A stretch of 7,869 nucleotides of DNA from Cyclobacteriaceae bacterium (lineage in GTDB: Bacteria > Bacteroidota > Bacteroidia > Cytophagales > Cyclobacteriaceae). Location of the stretch: NCBI GenBank assembly GCA_013140395.1, contig JABFSY010000384.1:1-7869 (forward strand), in the 5' to 3' direction. Under the pieces are notes generated by a model. That model had not been told where the DNA came from and ran no database searches. It saw only the letters and a list, made by a program, of their open reading frames with translations. A program made the position numbers and the translations under genes. Below, in pieces: positions 1 to 6,355 of the stretch; the first letter of the stretch is position 1, and every line of letters starts with the position of its first letter.

Positions 1-2
1 AA

Positions 3-550
3 GCCTACAGTCATCCGGCTATTCGTATAAAAAAATACCCAATTGGGGGATGGCTGATCATTGGTCTCTTTCAGGGAGTATTTACGTTTCTTATGTGCTA
101 TATGGAATCAATGGGTTTGAAATGGGAAACCTCGTACAGGCAAAAGTACTTGTGCCCGGCCTTCTCACCAGTGTGATGCTTTGGGGCAATTATCCTATGA
201 CTCAAGTCTACCAGCATGAAGAAGACGCCAAGCACGGTGACACAACAATTAGCATGATGCTCGGTATCCGAGGTACATTTATTTTCGTGCAAGTCTTGTT
301 TGCGGTGGCAGCGGTTTGCTTTGTTCTATACTTCAATCATTTCTACACGATAGAAATGGGATATTATTTTTTGTTGGCGTTGGGACCAGTAGTCCTTTTT
401 TTTATGGTTTGGTTCTATAAGGTTTGGAAGGACGCCTCGCAAGCGAATTTCACTTACACCATGTGGCTCAATTTTATTTCTTCGCTTTGCCTAAATGGAT
501 TTTTCATTTACTTCTGGCTAGCGACCAGTCATATTGGACAGTATTTCTAG
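3..550 (+). CDS. UbiA-family prenyltransferase, C-terminal part, frameshifted near base 102
   Basis: Integral membrane protein of the UbiA superfamily, which transfers isoprenoid chains to aromatic or related acceptors in the cytoplasmic membrane (quinone, haem or carotenoid-type pathways); the acceptor cannot be told here. The 5' part lies outside the window. Bases 3-101 read in one frame as AYSHPAIRIKKYPIGGW then a hydrophobic helix; from about base 104 the sequence continues in the preceding frame as GINGFEMGN and runs to a TAG stop at 548-550. Joining the frames restores a Y-(I)-G-I-N-G-F junction typical of relatives, so one base is missing around 102-104. The later part holds NYPMTQVYQHEEDAKHGDTT, which corresponds to the second acidic motif of the family, then about three further membrane helices. 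The first Asp-rich motif would be upstream. The ATG at base 50 is a false start created by the frameshift. Family call is fairly sure; whether the lesion is real is not. Confidence 0.8.
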   Translation, partial: LQSSGYSYKKIPNWGMADHWSLSGSIYVSYVLYGINGFEMGNLVQAKVLVPGLLTSVMLWGNYPMTQVYQHEEDAKHGDTTISMMLGIRGTFIFVQVLFAVAAVCFVLYFNHFYTIEMGYYFLLALGPVVLFFMVWFYKVWKDASQANFTYTMWLNFISSLCLNGFFIYFWLATSHIGQYF

Positions 551-581
551 AGTGCGCGAAATTTTCGTTACGATACTCCTA

Positions 582-860
582 CTATTTTTCCAATAAATAG
601 CACGCCATTTCTTGCCATTCTTCAGATAGCGATACAGTGGGAAATTTTCTGCCCGCTTGTTGATACCAATAGTGGGCATTTCCTTTATCGCCTTCTTTCC
701 GATGCAGATAGGCGTGTATCCATGCTGCATCTACGGTGTTTATTTCTTGAATGATCTGGTGAGCATTGGCCCAATCCTCGTTTGCATCGTGCCATAAGGC
801 TTGAAGGAGTGGCGTTAGCCCGTTTGGACTGCTAATCACCTTAAATTCATCTAGTGTCAT
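582..860 (-). CDS. conserved small protein of unknown function (92 aa)
   Basis: A 92-residue soluble protein without signal peptide or membrane segment. Residues 45-71 carry the striking stretch AAWIHAYLHRKEGDKGNAHY followed by WYQQAGR, which I recall as the core of a small conserved family found in several phyla, with no established function. The helical pattern and the spaced W, A, Y and G residues resemble a TPR-like helical hairpin pair; that is inference. The start ATG lies 4 nt after the TAG stop of the upstream gene, and AGGA overlapping that stop is a plausible weak ribosome binding site. It is therefore probably translated from the same mRNA as the 115-aa protein before it. It ends in TAG, 31 nt from the convergent stop of the UbiA-family gene. 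Confidence 0.8.
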   Translation of the reverse strand: MTLDEFKVISSPNGLTPLLQALWHDANEDWANAHQIIQEINTVDAAWIHAYLHRKEGDKGNAHYWYQQAGRKFPTVSLSEEWQEMACYLLEK

Positions 861-864
861 TTTC

Positions 865-1212
865 CTAAATGGGTTTCTTTACCAATGAAATATTTGTCGG
901 ATGACTAAGCTTGAAATCTTTGGAGGTGTTGTTGATTTTGTGAGCGCTGTTTTTATACCCCTTTTTATACTCCTTAATTCTCGCGTCAAATTGCAAGACA
1001 TTACCGCTTGTCAGGTTTAGTTTTTCGAAGCCCTTGGTCATACTGAACCAAAGATGGTCACACATCACTTGGTTCGTCTCTGCGTCTACGATTTGTTCAA
1101 CTAAAACCGTTTCTTCCGAATACCCTTTATAATTAACTTTTTTCCCGAAGCGGGCAAATACACCTCTGAATTTCTTTCTTGCACCAACTTCTTCAGCTAA
1201 CTTTTTTCTCAT
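865..1212 (-). CDS. conserved hypothetical protein with DHLWF and QFDARIKEY motifs (115 aa)
   Basis: A 115-residue basic, soluble protein. I chose the ATG at 1212 (MRKKLAEEVG) because the conserved region begins there: RKKFRGVFARFGKK (residues 12-25), CDHLWFSMTKGFEKLNL (51-67), GNVLQFDARIKEYKKGYK (70-87) and a final KDFKLSHPTNI (98-108). An upstream in-frame ATG at 1269 would add 19 residues (MLSASILSSK...) that look like untranslated sequence. The pattern of short beta strands with 'L.L..G..L.FDARIKEY' recalls an OB-like barrel in small proteins I have seen in Bacteroidota chromosomes, plasmids and phages; no function is established to my knowledge. It is the first gene of a probable two-gene operon with the 92-aa protein, and is divergent from dinB across 122 bp. 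Confidence 0.75.
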   Translation of the reverse strand: MRKKLAEEVGARKKFRGVFARFGKKVNYKGYSEETVLVEQIVDAETNQVMCDHLWFSMTKGFEKLNLTSGNVLQFDARIKEYKKGYKNSAHKINNTSKDFKLSHPTNISLVKKPI

Positions 1213-1275
1213 ACATCGAAGATAACAATCTGATATCATTTTTGAACTTAAAATTGACGCTGAAAGCATCCTCTT

Positions 1276-1289
1276 ACAGCACGTACTGT
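1276..1289. promoter_or_regulatory. 14-bp near-palindrome in the dinB divergent gap, candidate operator
   Basis: ACAGCACGTACTGT pairs with its own reverse complement at six of seven positions (only the C/A pair at 1280/1285 fails). It lies 46 bp before the dinB ATG and 64 bp before the divergent gene's ATG, where a repressor could act on both. dinB is often under damage control in other bacteria, but this is not the E. coli LexA arrangement (CTG...CAG), so the regulator is unknown. Confidence 0.25.
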
Positions 1290-1318
1290 GTTGTCTCCAA
1301 TTCCTATTGACTGTGTTT

Positions 1319-1326
1319 TATATTTG
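1319..1326 (+). promoter_or_regulatory. candidate -7 box for dinB
   Basis: TATATTTG matches the Bacteroidota -7 consensus TAnnTTTG exactly. The nearest upstream TTG (1291-1293) is 25 nt away, longer than usual, so the -33 element is weak. The box ends only 8 nt before the ATG at 1335, which would make the transcript leaderless or nearly so. Confidence 0.4.
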
Positions 1327-1334
1327 TACCTAAC

Positions 1335-2438
1335 ATGGAAGAAGCTGTTGCTAAAGAAATTCGAAAAATCATTCATATTGATATGGATGCTTTTTATGCT
1401 TCCGTGGAACAACGAGACAACCCCAGTTTACGGGGCAAACCCATTGCTGTGGGTGGTTCTCCTCAAGGGCGAGGTGGCGTAATTGCCACAGCCAGTTATG
1501 AAGCGAGGAAATTTGGAGTTCGCTCGGCCATGTCATCAAAGCGGGCAGCACAACTTTGTAAGGAATTGATTTTTGTTCGCCCGCGATTTGACGCTTACAA
1601 AGAAGTGTCTCGTCAGATACGCGAGATCTTTCACCGGTACACAGATTTGATAGAGCCTCTTTCGCTCGATGAAGCCTTTTTGGACGTGACGCACGATAAA
1701 CAAGGCATAGGCTCCGCCATTGAAATCGCAAAACTGATTCGGAGGGCCATAAAAACCGAATTGCACCTCACAGCTTCTGCCGGTGTGTCGGTGAATAAGT
1801 TTGCCGCCAAGGTGGCTTCAGATATGAACAAGCCGGATGGCCTTACTTTTATTGGGCCATCCGGCCTTACCAATTTTATGGAAAAATTGCCGGTAGAGAA
1901 ATTTTTTGGCGTGGGCAAAGTAACTGCCGAGAAAATGAAAGGACTCGGGCTGCACACGGGAGGTGATTTAAAAAAACTAACAGAGCGTGAGTTGATCAAA
2001 CACTTCGGAAAGCCCGGAAGGTTTTTCTATAAAATTGTTCGAGGCATAGATGATCGACTAGTCAAGCCAGATCGCGAAACAAAATCTGTCGGTGCAGAAG
2101 ACACTTTTCCGTTTGATTTGACAACGCAAGAAGAAATGAATTCGGAACTGGAAAAAATAGCACTTGGTGTACACAACCGACTTAATCGATACCAACTAAA
2201 GGGAAAGACAATTACCTTAAAAATAAAATTCCACGATTTTAAACAGATCACAAGAAGTAAGTCTTTCGAGCGCGGCATTGGTGATTTAGAGTCGATCGAA
2301 TCGACAGCCAAACAATTGTTACTCGATACGGATTTGTTCAATAAGAAAGTCCGACTACTAGGTATTCAGGTTTCTAATTTTACGGATTTTGTACCCAGAC
2401 CACACAGAGGAGAAGAGTTTCAGTTGAAACTCTTCTGA
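1335..2438 (+). CDS. dinB: DNA polymerase IV, Y-family translesion polymerase
   Basis: Cytoplasmic error-prone polymerase that copies past damaged bases and works with the sliding clamp. The 367-aa length is slightly above the E. coli protein (351 aa). Palm and active site: HIDMDAFYASVE at residues 14-25 gives metal-binding D16 and, at 110-117, SLDEAFLD gives D112 and E113. Y21 occupies the steric-gate position (F13 in E. coli). The fingers segment ATASYEARKFGVRSAM is at 51-66. SAGVSVNKFAAKVASDMNKP (148-167) is the conserved palm end, followed by the thumb helix-hairpin-helix FFGVGKVTAEKMKGLG (190-205) and the little-finger domain from about 247 (ETKSVGAEDTF). The last five residues, QLKLF, are a textbook beta-clamp binding motif, so the protein appears intact and functional. 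No Met lies between M1 and the catalytic segment, which fixes the start; there is no clear Shine-Dalgarno. It is transcribed alone, convergent with the 180-aa membrane protein gene. Confidence 0.97.
   Translation: MEEAVAKEIRKIIHIDMDAFYASVEQRDNPSLRGKPIAVGGSPQGRGGVIATASYEARKFGVRSAMSSKRAAQLCKELIFVRPRFDAYKEVSRQIREIFHRYTDLIEPLSLDEAFLDVTHDKQGIGSAIEIAKLIRRAIKTELHLTASAGVSVNKFAAKVASDMNKPDGLTFIGPSGLTNFMEKLPVEKFFGVGKVTAEKMKGLGLHTGGDLKKLTERELIKHFGKPGRFFYKIVRGIDDRLVKPDRETKSVGAEDTFPFDLTTQEEMNSELEKIALGVHNRLNRYQLKGKTITLKIKFHDFKQITRSKSFERGIGDLESIESTAKQLLLDTDLFNKKVRLLGIQVSNFTDFVPRPHRGEEFQLKLF
2411..2436. repeat. perfect 11-bp inverted repeat over the end of dinB, possible 3' hairpin
   Basis: Arms AGAAGAGTTTC (2411-2421) and GAAACTCTTCT (2426-2436) are exact reverse complements around a 4-nt AGTT loop. 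The repeat runs from the Gly359 codon to the first base of the TGA stop, so the clamp-motif codons form its loop and right arm. No T-tract follows on either strand, so it is not a standard intrinsic terminator, but in the convergent gap it could end or protect transcripts from both sides. Confidence 0.5.
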
Positions 2439-2492
2439 TGCAAATTCTCAAATCAGTTCAATCAATATAGACCTTTTCAAGCTTCATTAAAA

Positions 2493-3035
2493 TTATTCGA
2501 CTCTGTCTTCTATCGTTAACGTATACTGATTGGCTTGCCCGACTGACTTTATCTTATCAACGAACCGCTTTTTCAGTTTTTTCTGCCCCCAACTTAAGAA
2601 GCTTTCGGTCTGAAGGTTGACATAAATCTCATTTGAGTTATTAGTTACGTAAAGGACATTATCCATTTGACCCTGTGATACAAATTTTAGTAACGCAAGA
2701 TCATTCTTAACTTTTCCATAATCCAACCCATCCATAATCAGGTTTATTAGTTCGGATTCGTTTACTTGACTTGGATTAAATTGTATGACTATAAATTTTC
2801 TATACTTTGACTGAATACCACGAATACCCAGCCAAGCAAAACCTGCACACAAAAGTGTAACCACCAAAGAAAACCAGACGAGAATTAAGATATCTGATCC
2901 TCGGATATAACCCAGAACAAAATAACCCAGAAAAAATAATGAGAATAGTAGAGGGATAGAAAAAAGCAAAAAGCCAAACCACCTTTCAAACCATTGGTCG
3001 CGTTCAACTATATCAATTAATTTTTCGCTAGTCAT
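2493..3035 (-). CDS. two-helix membrane protein of unknown function (180 aa)
   Basis: I do not recognise the family. The protein begins with a short polar segment (residues 1-19, ending ERDQWFERW), then two strongly hydrophobic helices at about 20-44 and 48-72, joined by a tight turn (YIRGSD). A soluble domain of about 105 residues follows (SKYRKFIVIQFNPSQVNESE onward), with alternating strands and helices and a basic stretch QKKLKKRFVDKIK at 151-163. There is no cleavable signal peptide. By the positive-inside rule both termini are probably cytoplasmic. The start lies 35 nt after the stop of the BNR-repeat gene on the same strand with no good promoter in the gap, so it is probably read from the same transcript, although its composition and location differ and no shared function is evident. 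Stop is TAA at 2493. Gene is clear; role unknown. Confidence 0.8.
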   Translation of the reverse strand: MTSEKLIDIVERDQWFERWFGFLLFSIPLLFSLFFLGYFVLGYIRGSDILILVWFSLVVTLLCAGFAWLGIRGIQSKYRKFIVIQFNPSQVNESELINLIMDGLDYGKVKNDLALLKFVSQGQMDNVLYVTNNSNEIYVNLQTESFLSWGQKKLKKRFVDKIKSVGQANQYTLTIEDRVE

Positions 3036-3052
3036 TTTAGATTGGATGAGAT

Positions 3053-3066
3053 TGACTTAGAAGTCA
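3053..3066. repeat. small palindrome between the BNR gene and the membrane protein gene
   Basis: TGACTT-AG-AAGTCA is a perfect 6-bp inverted repeat with a 2-nt centre, lying just after the BNR gene stop and 18 nt before the ATG of the 180-aa protein on the minus strand. The loop is too short for a good terminator; it may be an operator or chance. Confidence 0.2.
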
Positions 3067-3070
3067 GTTG

Positions 3071-5443
3071 CTAATTCACAATCGTATTTTTCTTAATCAT
3101 CACCACCTCAATTCCCTTTTCCTTTGCCATATTGTTGATTCGTTCGGTGTTTTGATTGATCGTAGAGCGGAGCTTTAACAATTCATCATCCACCATTTTG
3201 GTTAACATTTCGCGCACTTGTTCCCCTTGTTGTGTTGGGGGAAAATCTCCGGCTGCTTGTTCGACCATCAAGTGTGCCAATCGGTTATTCATCTTTATGC
3301 CGTAGTTCAAAGGATCTTGCACACTGCGATTTTTTGTTTGATGGATGTTATTTTCATGAATTGTTAACTCGGCTTCAAACTTCTTTACTGCATCGATCAG
3401 TTCTTTGTATTGTGCTTCTGTCCCGACTTTATTTTTCAGCGAACCTAAATCTTCTTTAATCTTTCGAATGTCAATCACTCCTTGATTGGCATCCGTTACT
3501 TTGTCGCGCACTTTTATAAGGTAATCAAACTGCGCACGAAACTCTTCAGGAGTTGTGGCCACTCTGGGATCTTTCAAAATTTCAAATTCCTGCTCTTGCG
3601 ATTCTCCGTTTATAGTGAGGCGAACTTTATACTTTCCGGGCACAGCTTTTGGTCCTTGATTAGGTGAGCCATAGAAAACCATGCCGGGGAATGTTTTGTA
3701 ACCCGCATATCGCATATCCCATACAAACCGATTGCCTCCTGTTTTTACAGTAAGCTGCTCAGGTCTTTCCTTTGCTTTATTGCTGTAGGACTTGATCACT
3801 TCGCCATTGGCGGTTAAAAATTCCAATTTAGCGTCCGTCTTGTCATCAACCGACTTCAGATAATAATGAACGAGTACACACCCAGGTCTGTTCTCGCCTT
3901 CTCCTTTGCGGGGCTCGCGATAGCCACCTTGACTTGGCATGCGATAGGTAGCAGCTGGTTTGAATAATGAGGAAGCGTTCGTTGCCATCTCCGCTTTCAG
4001 TTGATGAAGAGGAGTCAAATCATCGATCATCCAAAAACTTCTGCCATGAGTAGCAGCAATCAAGTTATCATCTTTCACCGCAAGATCAGCAACCGGCACG
4101 GGCGGAAGATTCAATTGAAACTTTGCCCAACTGGCGCCATCATCAAAGGAGATCCACATGCCTTTTTCAGTGCCTGCATAAAGCAATCCCTGGCGTTTAG
4201 GATCAGCACGAACCACGCGTACAAATTCTTCTTTTGGAATGCCGGTGGTGATAACCGTCCATGTTTTTCCAAAGTCGTTGGTTTTATAGATGTAAGGAGT
4301 ATAATCACCGAATTTGTAGGAAGTAGCAACCGCATACGCTCCACCTTTTACAAATGGATTTACATCGATGCTGTTCCACATATTGTATTTGGGCGATTGA
4401 GTAGGTGTTACGTTCTTCAAATTTTTTCCGCCATCGGTAGTAACATGAATAAGCCCGTCATCAGAGCCTGTCCAGATTTCATCTTTAGTATAAGGCGATT
4501 CACTGATCACAAATATGTTGGCGTAGTATTCTGCACCGGTATTGTCTTGGGTGATAGGGCCACCTGATGATTTGATGGTTTCCGGTTCACCTCGTGTTAA
4601 GTCCGGGCTGATTTCTTGCCAGCTTTGCCCGCCATTGATGGTTGAATGCAAATGATTCGATCCCGCAAACAATTTTTTTGAATCATGTTTGCTGAACACC
4701 AACGGATAATTCCAATTGAAGCGATATTTCATTACCTCTACGCCAGAACCTGCAGGAAGATCGGGCCACACATTGGTACTTCGTTCCTGTCCGTTATCTA
4801 AATTCTGCATGCTCATGTAGCCCTTGTAGTCGCTGCCATAGATGATATTTGGATTTGTTGGATCGGGCGCGAGGTGCGCACTCTCCCCAATGGAAAGAGC
4901 CGTCCAATCTTTTTCAGTAATGGAGCTTCCATCGGTGCGATGAGGAATGCGTACGCTCGTGTTATCTTGTTGTGCGCCTAAAATATTATAAGGGAAAGAA
5001 TTGTCAGTTGTGACACGATAAAACTGGGCTGTTGGTTGGTTGTGGTAGGTCGTCCAGTTTTCGCCACCGTCATTGGAGATTTGGGCACCTCCATCATCGG
5101 CAATTGCCATGCGTTGATTGTTGGCAGGATCAATCCACAAATCGTGATGATCACCATGAGGCGCATTTTTCAATTCAAAAGTTTTGCCGCCATCTTTGGA
5201 AACGCCATAGCTCACATTCATCACCCACACCTTGTCTTCATTTTGTGTATCGGCATAAATGCGACAGTAATACCAGGCACGCTGGAGCAATGCACGATCT
5301 TGGTTAATACGAGCCCACGTTTTTCCGGCATCATCTGATCGATAAACTCCGGGAGCTTCTGTATTTTCAATGATCGTCCAGATTCTATTTGAGTTAACTG
5401 GAGAAACAGTGACGCCAATAATTCCATTGATGCCTTTCGGCAT
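3071..5443 (-). CDS. C-terminal fragment of the BNR-repeat protein (790 aa from an internal Met)
   Basis: The first ATG after the amber codon is at 5443 (codon 255 of the joined protein); the ten codons before it (TWENLSDKPG) are also part of the original protein, so this Met is not a natural start and no signal peptide precedes it. Numbering from this Met, Asp-boxes are seen near 36-43 (SDDAGKTW), 82-89 (SKDGGKTF), 123-130 (SNDGGENW), 267-275 (STINGGQSW), 335-342 (TTDGGKNL, Trp replaced), 388-395 (TNDFGKTW) and 432-439 (SFDDGASW). GDHHDLWIDPANNQRMAIAD at 97-116 is a conserved family stretch. HGRSFWMIDD (466-475) ends the propeller; a beta-sandwich follows to about 627 (VPGKYKVRLTINGESQEQEF), then a charged helical tail. 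No type IX secretion C-terminal domain is evident. Confidence 0.75.
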   Translation of the reverse strand: MPKGINGIIGVTVSPVNSNRIWTIIENTEAPGVYRSDDAGKTWARINQDRALLQRAWYYCRIYADTQNEDKVWVMNVSYGVSKDGGKTFELKNAPHGDHHDLWIDPANNQRMAIADDGGAQISNDGGENWTTYHNQPTAQFYRVTTDNSFPYNILGAQQDNTSVRIPHRTDGSSITEKDWTALSIGESAHLAPDPTNPNIIYGSDYKGYMSMQNLDNGQERSTNVWPDLPAGSGVEVMKYRFNWNYPLVFSKHDSKKLFAGSNHLHSTINGGQSWQEISPDLTRGEPETIKSSGGPITQDNTGAEYYANIFVISESPYTKDEIWTGSDDGLIHVTTDGGKNLKNVTPTQSPKYNMWNSIDVNPFVKGGAYAVATSYKFGDYTPYIYKTNDFGKTWTVITTGIPKEEFVRVVRADPKRQGLLYAGTEKGMWISFDDGASWAKFQLNLPPVPVADLAVKDDNLIAATHGRSFWMIDDLTPLHQLKAEMATNASSLFKPAATYRMPSQGGYREPRKGEGENRPGCVLVHYYLKSVDDKTDAKLEFLTANGEVIKSYSNKAKERPEQLTVKTGGNRFVWDMRYAGYKTFPGMVFYGSPNQGPKAVPGKYKVRLTINGESQEQEFEILKDPRVATTPEEFRAQFDYLIKVRDKVTDANQGVIDIRKIKEDLGSLKNKVGTEAQYKELIDAVKKFEAELTIHENNIHQTKNRSVQDPLNYGIKMNNRLAHLMVEQAAGDFPPTQQGEQVREMLTKMVDDELLKLRSTINQNTERINNMAKEKGIEVVMIKKNTIVN

Positions 5444-5473
5444 TCCGGGTTTATCAGAAAGATTTTCCCAGGT

Positions 5474-6205
5474 CTATCCGCCATCGGTACTTTTCCAAAG
5501 TTTAGAATCAGGACCACCACTATCCATACGATACCCATTGCGTTTCATATTCCAGGTAGCAGCATACAAAATGCGCGGATTGTTAGGATCCATTGCCAGA
5601 TCACCCGCCATGGCAGTTTCGTTGATGTACAATACTTTTTTCCATGTAGTGCCACCATCGATACTGCGGTAAATGCCACGCATTTCATTGGGCTTCCACA
5701 GATTTCCCATCGCAGCAACATAAACGACATCAGGATTTTTTGGATGGATGCGAATGCGTGAGATATGTCTTGAGTCGCTAAGGCCGATGTGTTTCCAACT
5801 TGCTCCGGCATCGGTAGATTTCCAAACGCCCCAGCCACTCGACACATTGTTGCGCAGCGTCTGCTCACCCTCGCCCACATAAATTACATTGGGATCGCTT
5901 TCGGCTACGGCTACTGCACCGATCGTTCCGCCAAAATACTTATCGGTAATATTTTCATAACTCTGGCCGGCATCTTTGGTGCGCCACACGCCACCACCTA
6001 CCGTGCCGAAATAATATAAGTTTGGATTTCCGGGAACACCCGTTACAGTGCTTGACCTTCCTCCCCGATAAGGGCCCACTTCGCGCCACTTGATGCCGGA
6101 ATAGAGAGCCTGATCGAACGAAACAGTTGTTGACGTGGTGGTTTTCTTTTGGGCTTCAGCTTGGATGAGCGTAAGGACAAGAAGAGCTACTAGGGCGAGT
6201 CTCAT
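5474..6205 (-). CDS. N-terminal fragment of the BNR-repeat protein (243 aa, to the amber stop)
   Basis: Starts MRLALVALLVLTLIQAEAQ, a standard Sec signal peptide with likely cleavage after AEA (residue 18). FDQALYSGIKWREVGPYRGG (30-49) is the family's opening strand, followed by GNPNLYYFGTVGGGVWRTKDAG. Asp-box repeats occur at about 76-83 (TKDAGQSY), 130-137 (STDAGASW) and 181-188 (SIDGGTTW); a fourth begins at 239 and is cut by the stop. Between them lie the phrases AESDPNVIYVGEGE, SRHISRIRIHPKNPDVVYVA and NNPRILYAATW, each marking a blade. If translated only to the stop, the product would be an exported quarter-length piece with an incomplete propeller, probably unstable. Confidence 0.75.
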   Translation of the reverse strand: MRLALVALLVLTLIQAEAQKKTTTSTTVSFDQALYSGIKWREVGPYRGGRSSTVTGVPGNPNLYYFGTVGGGVWRTKDAGQSYENITDKYFGGTIGAVAVAESDPNVIYVGEGEQTLRNNVSSGWGVWKSTDAGASWKHIGLSDSRHISRIRIHPKNPDVVYVAAMGNLWKPNEMRGIYRSIDGGTTWKKVLYINETAMAGDLAMDPNNPRILYAATWNMKRNGYRMDSGGPDSKLWKSTDGG

Positions 6206-6307
6206 AGTAATGGTATTTTAGAGAACCCAGAATTACGAAAAAAAAAGGAGTAAGAAAAGTAAATTAGGATGCGTGGATTACGCATGGTTTAAAAGTTGAA
6301 CAAACAA

Positions 6308-6334
6308 CTGGATGCCCATTACTAACTCATCCAG
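6308..6334 (-). terminator. possible weak terminator after the 212-aa secreted protein gene
   Basis: On the minus strand CTGGATG and CATCCAG form a 7-bp perfect stem around a 13-nt loop, about 22 nt after the gene's stop, followed by T-rich TTGTTTGTTC. The long loop and broken T-tract make it weak; some transcription could continue into the BNR gene. Confidence 0.3.
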
Positions 6335-6355
6335 AGGCGCCTGCCTAATGTTTCG

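Larger units (their letters stand above)
3071..6205 (-). pseudogene. secreted BNR/sortilin-type propeller protein, interrupted by an in-frame amber codon
   Basis: Read through one TAG, this is a 1044-codon protein of the WD40/YVTN/BNR-like (VPS10/sortilin-like, often called 'glycosyl hydrolase') family, about the usual length for that family. Members are exported multi-bladed propellers; substrate and activity are not established, and a true hydrolase role is doubtful. The TAG at 5476-5474 (codon 244) falls inside an Asp-box, STDGG-stop-TW, where relatives have K, Q or E; one base change from AAG, CAG or GAG explains it. The frame is open on both sides and the downstream 800 codons are well conserved, so the lesion is recent or a sequence error. 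TAG is also the natural stop of this gene and of at least four neighbours, which argues against amber recoding. The gene follows the 212-aa secreted protein by 150 bp and is followed 35 nt later by the two-helix membrane protein gene. Confidence 0.8.

Noticed and set aside
50..550. Separate 166-aa membrane protein starting at the ATG at base 50
   Set aside because: Its first 18 or so residues (MADHWSLSGS...) are an out-of-frame reading of bases that encode conserved UbiA-family sequence in the neighbouring frame; the ATG is an artefact of the frameshift.
551..581. CGAAATTTTCG as a terminator between the convergent genes
   Set aside because: The near-palindrome leaves almost no loop and has only AT-rich pairing with no T-tract in the right place; not a credible hairpin.
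4001..4567. 188-codon open frame on the plus strand opposite the BNR gene
   Set aside because: It lies wholly antisense to a well-conserved coding region, and its translation shows no family-like motifs; this is a shadow of the minus-strand codon usage. The other plus-strand frames between 3200 and 6000 are the same.
5474..5476. Amber codon as a sense codon (pyrrolysine or stop-codon reassignment)
   Set aside because: TAG is used as the normal stop of the UbiA-family, 92-aa, 115-aa, BNR and 212-aa genes in this window, so reassignment does not fit. The site lies in a variable Asp-box position with no catalytic role.
6269..6285. ATGCGT-GGATT-ACGCAT inverted repeat upstream of the BNR gene
   Set aside because: A 6-bp stem with no T-tract and no aligned promoter boxes; such a repeat is expected by chance in a 150-bp gap. 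No convincing promoter for the BNR gene was found in this gap.
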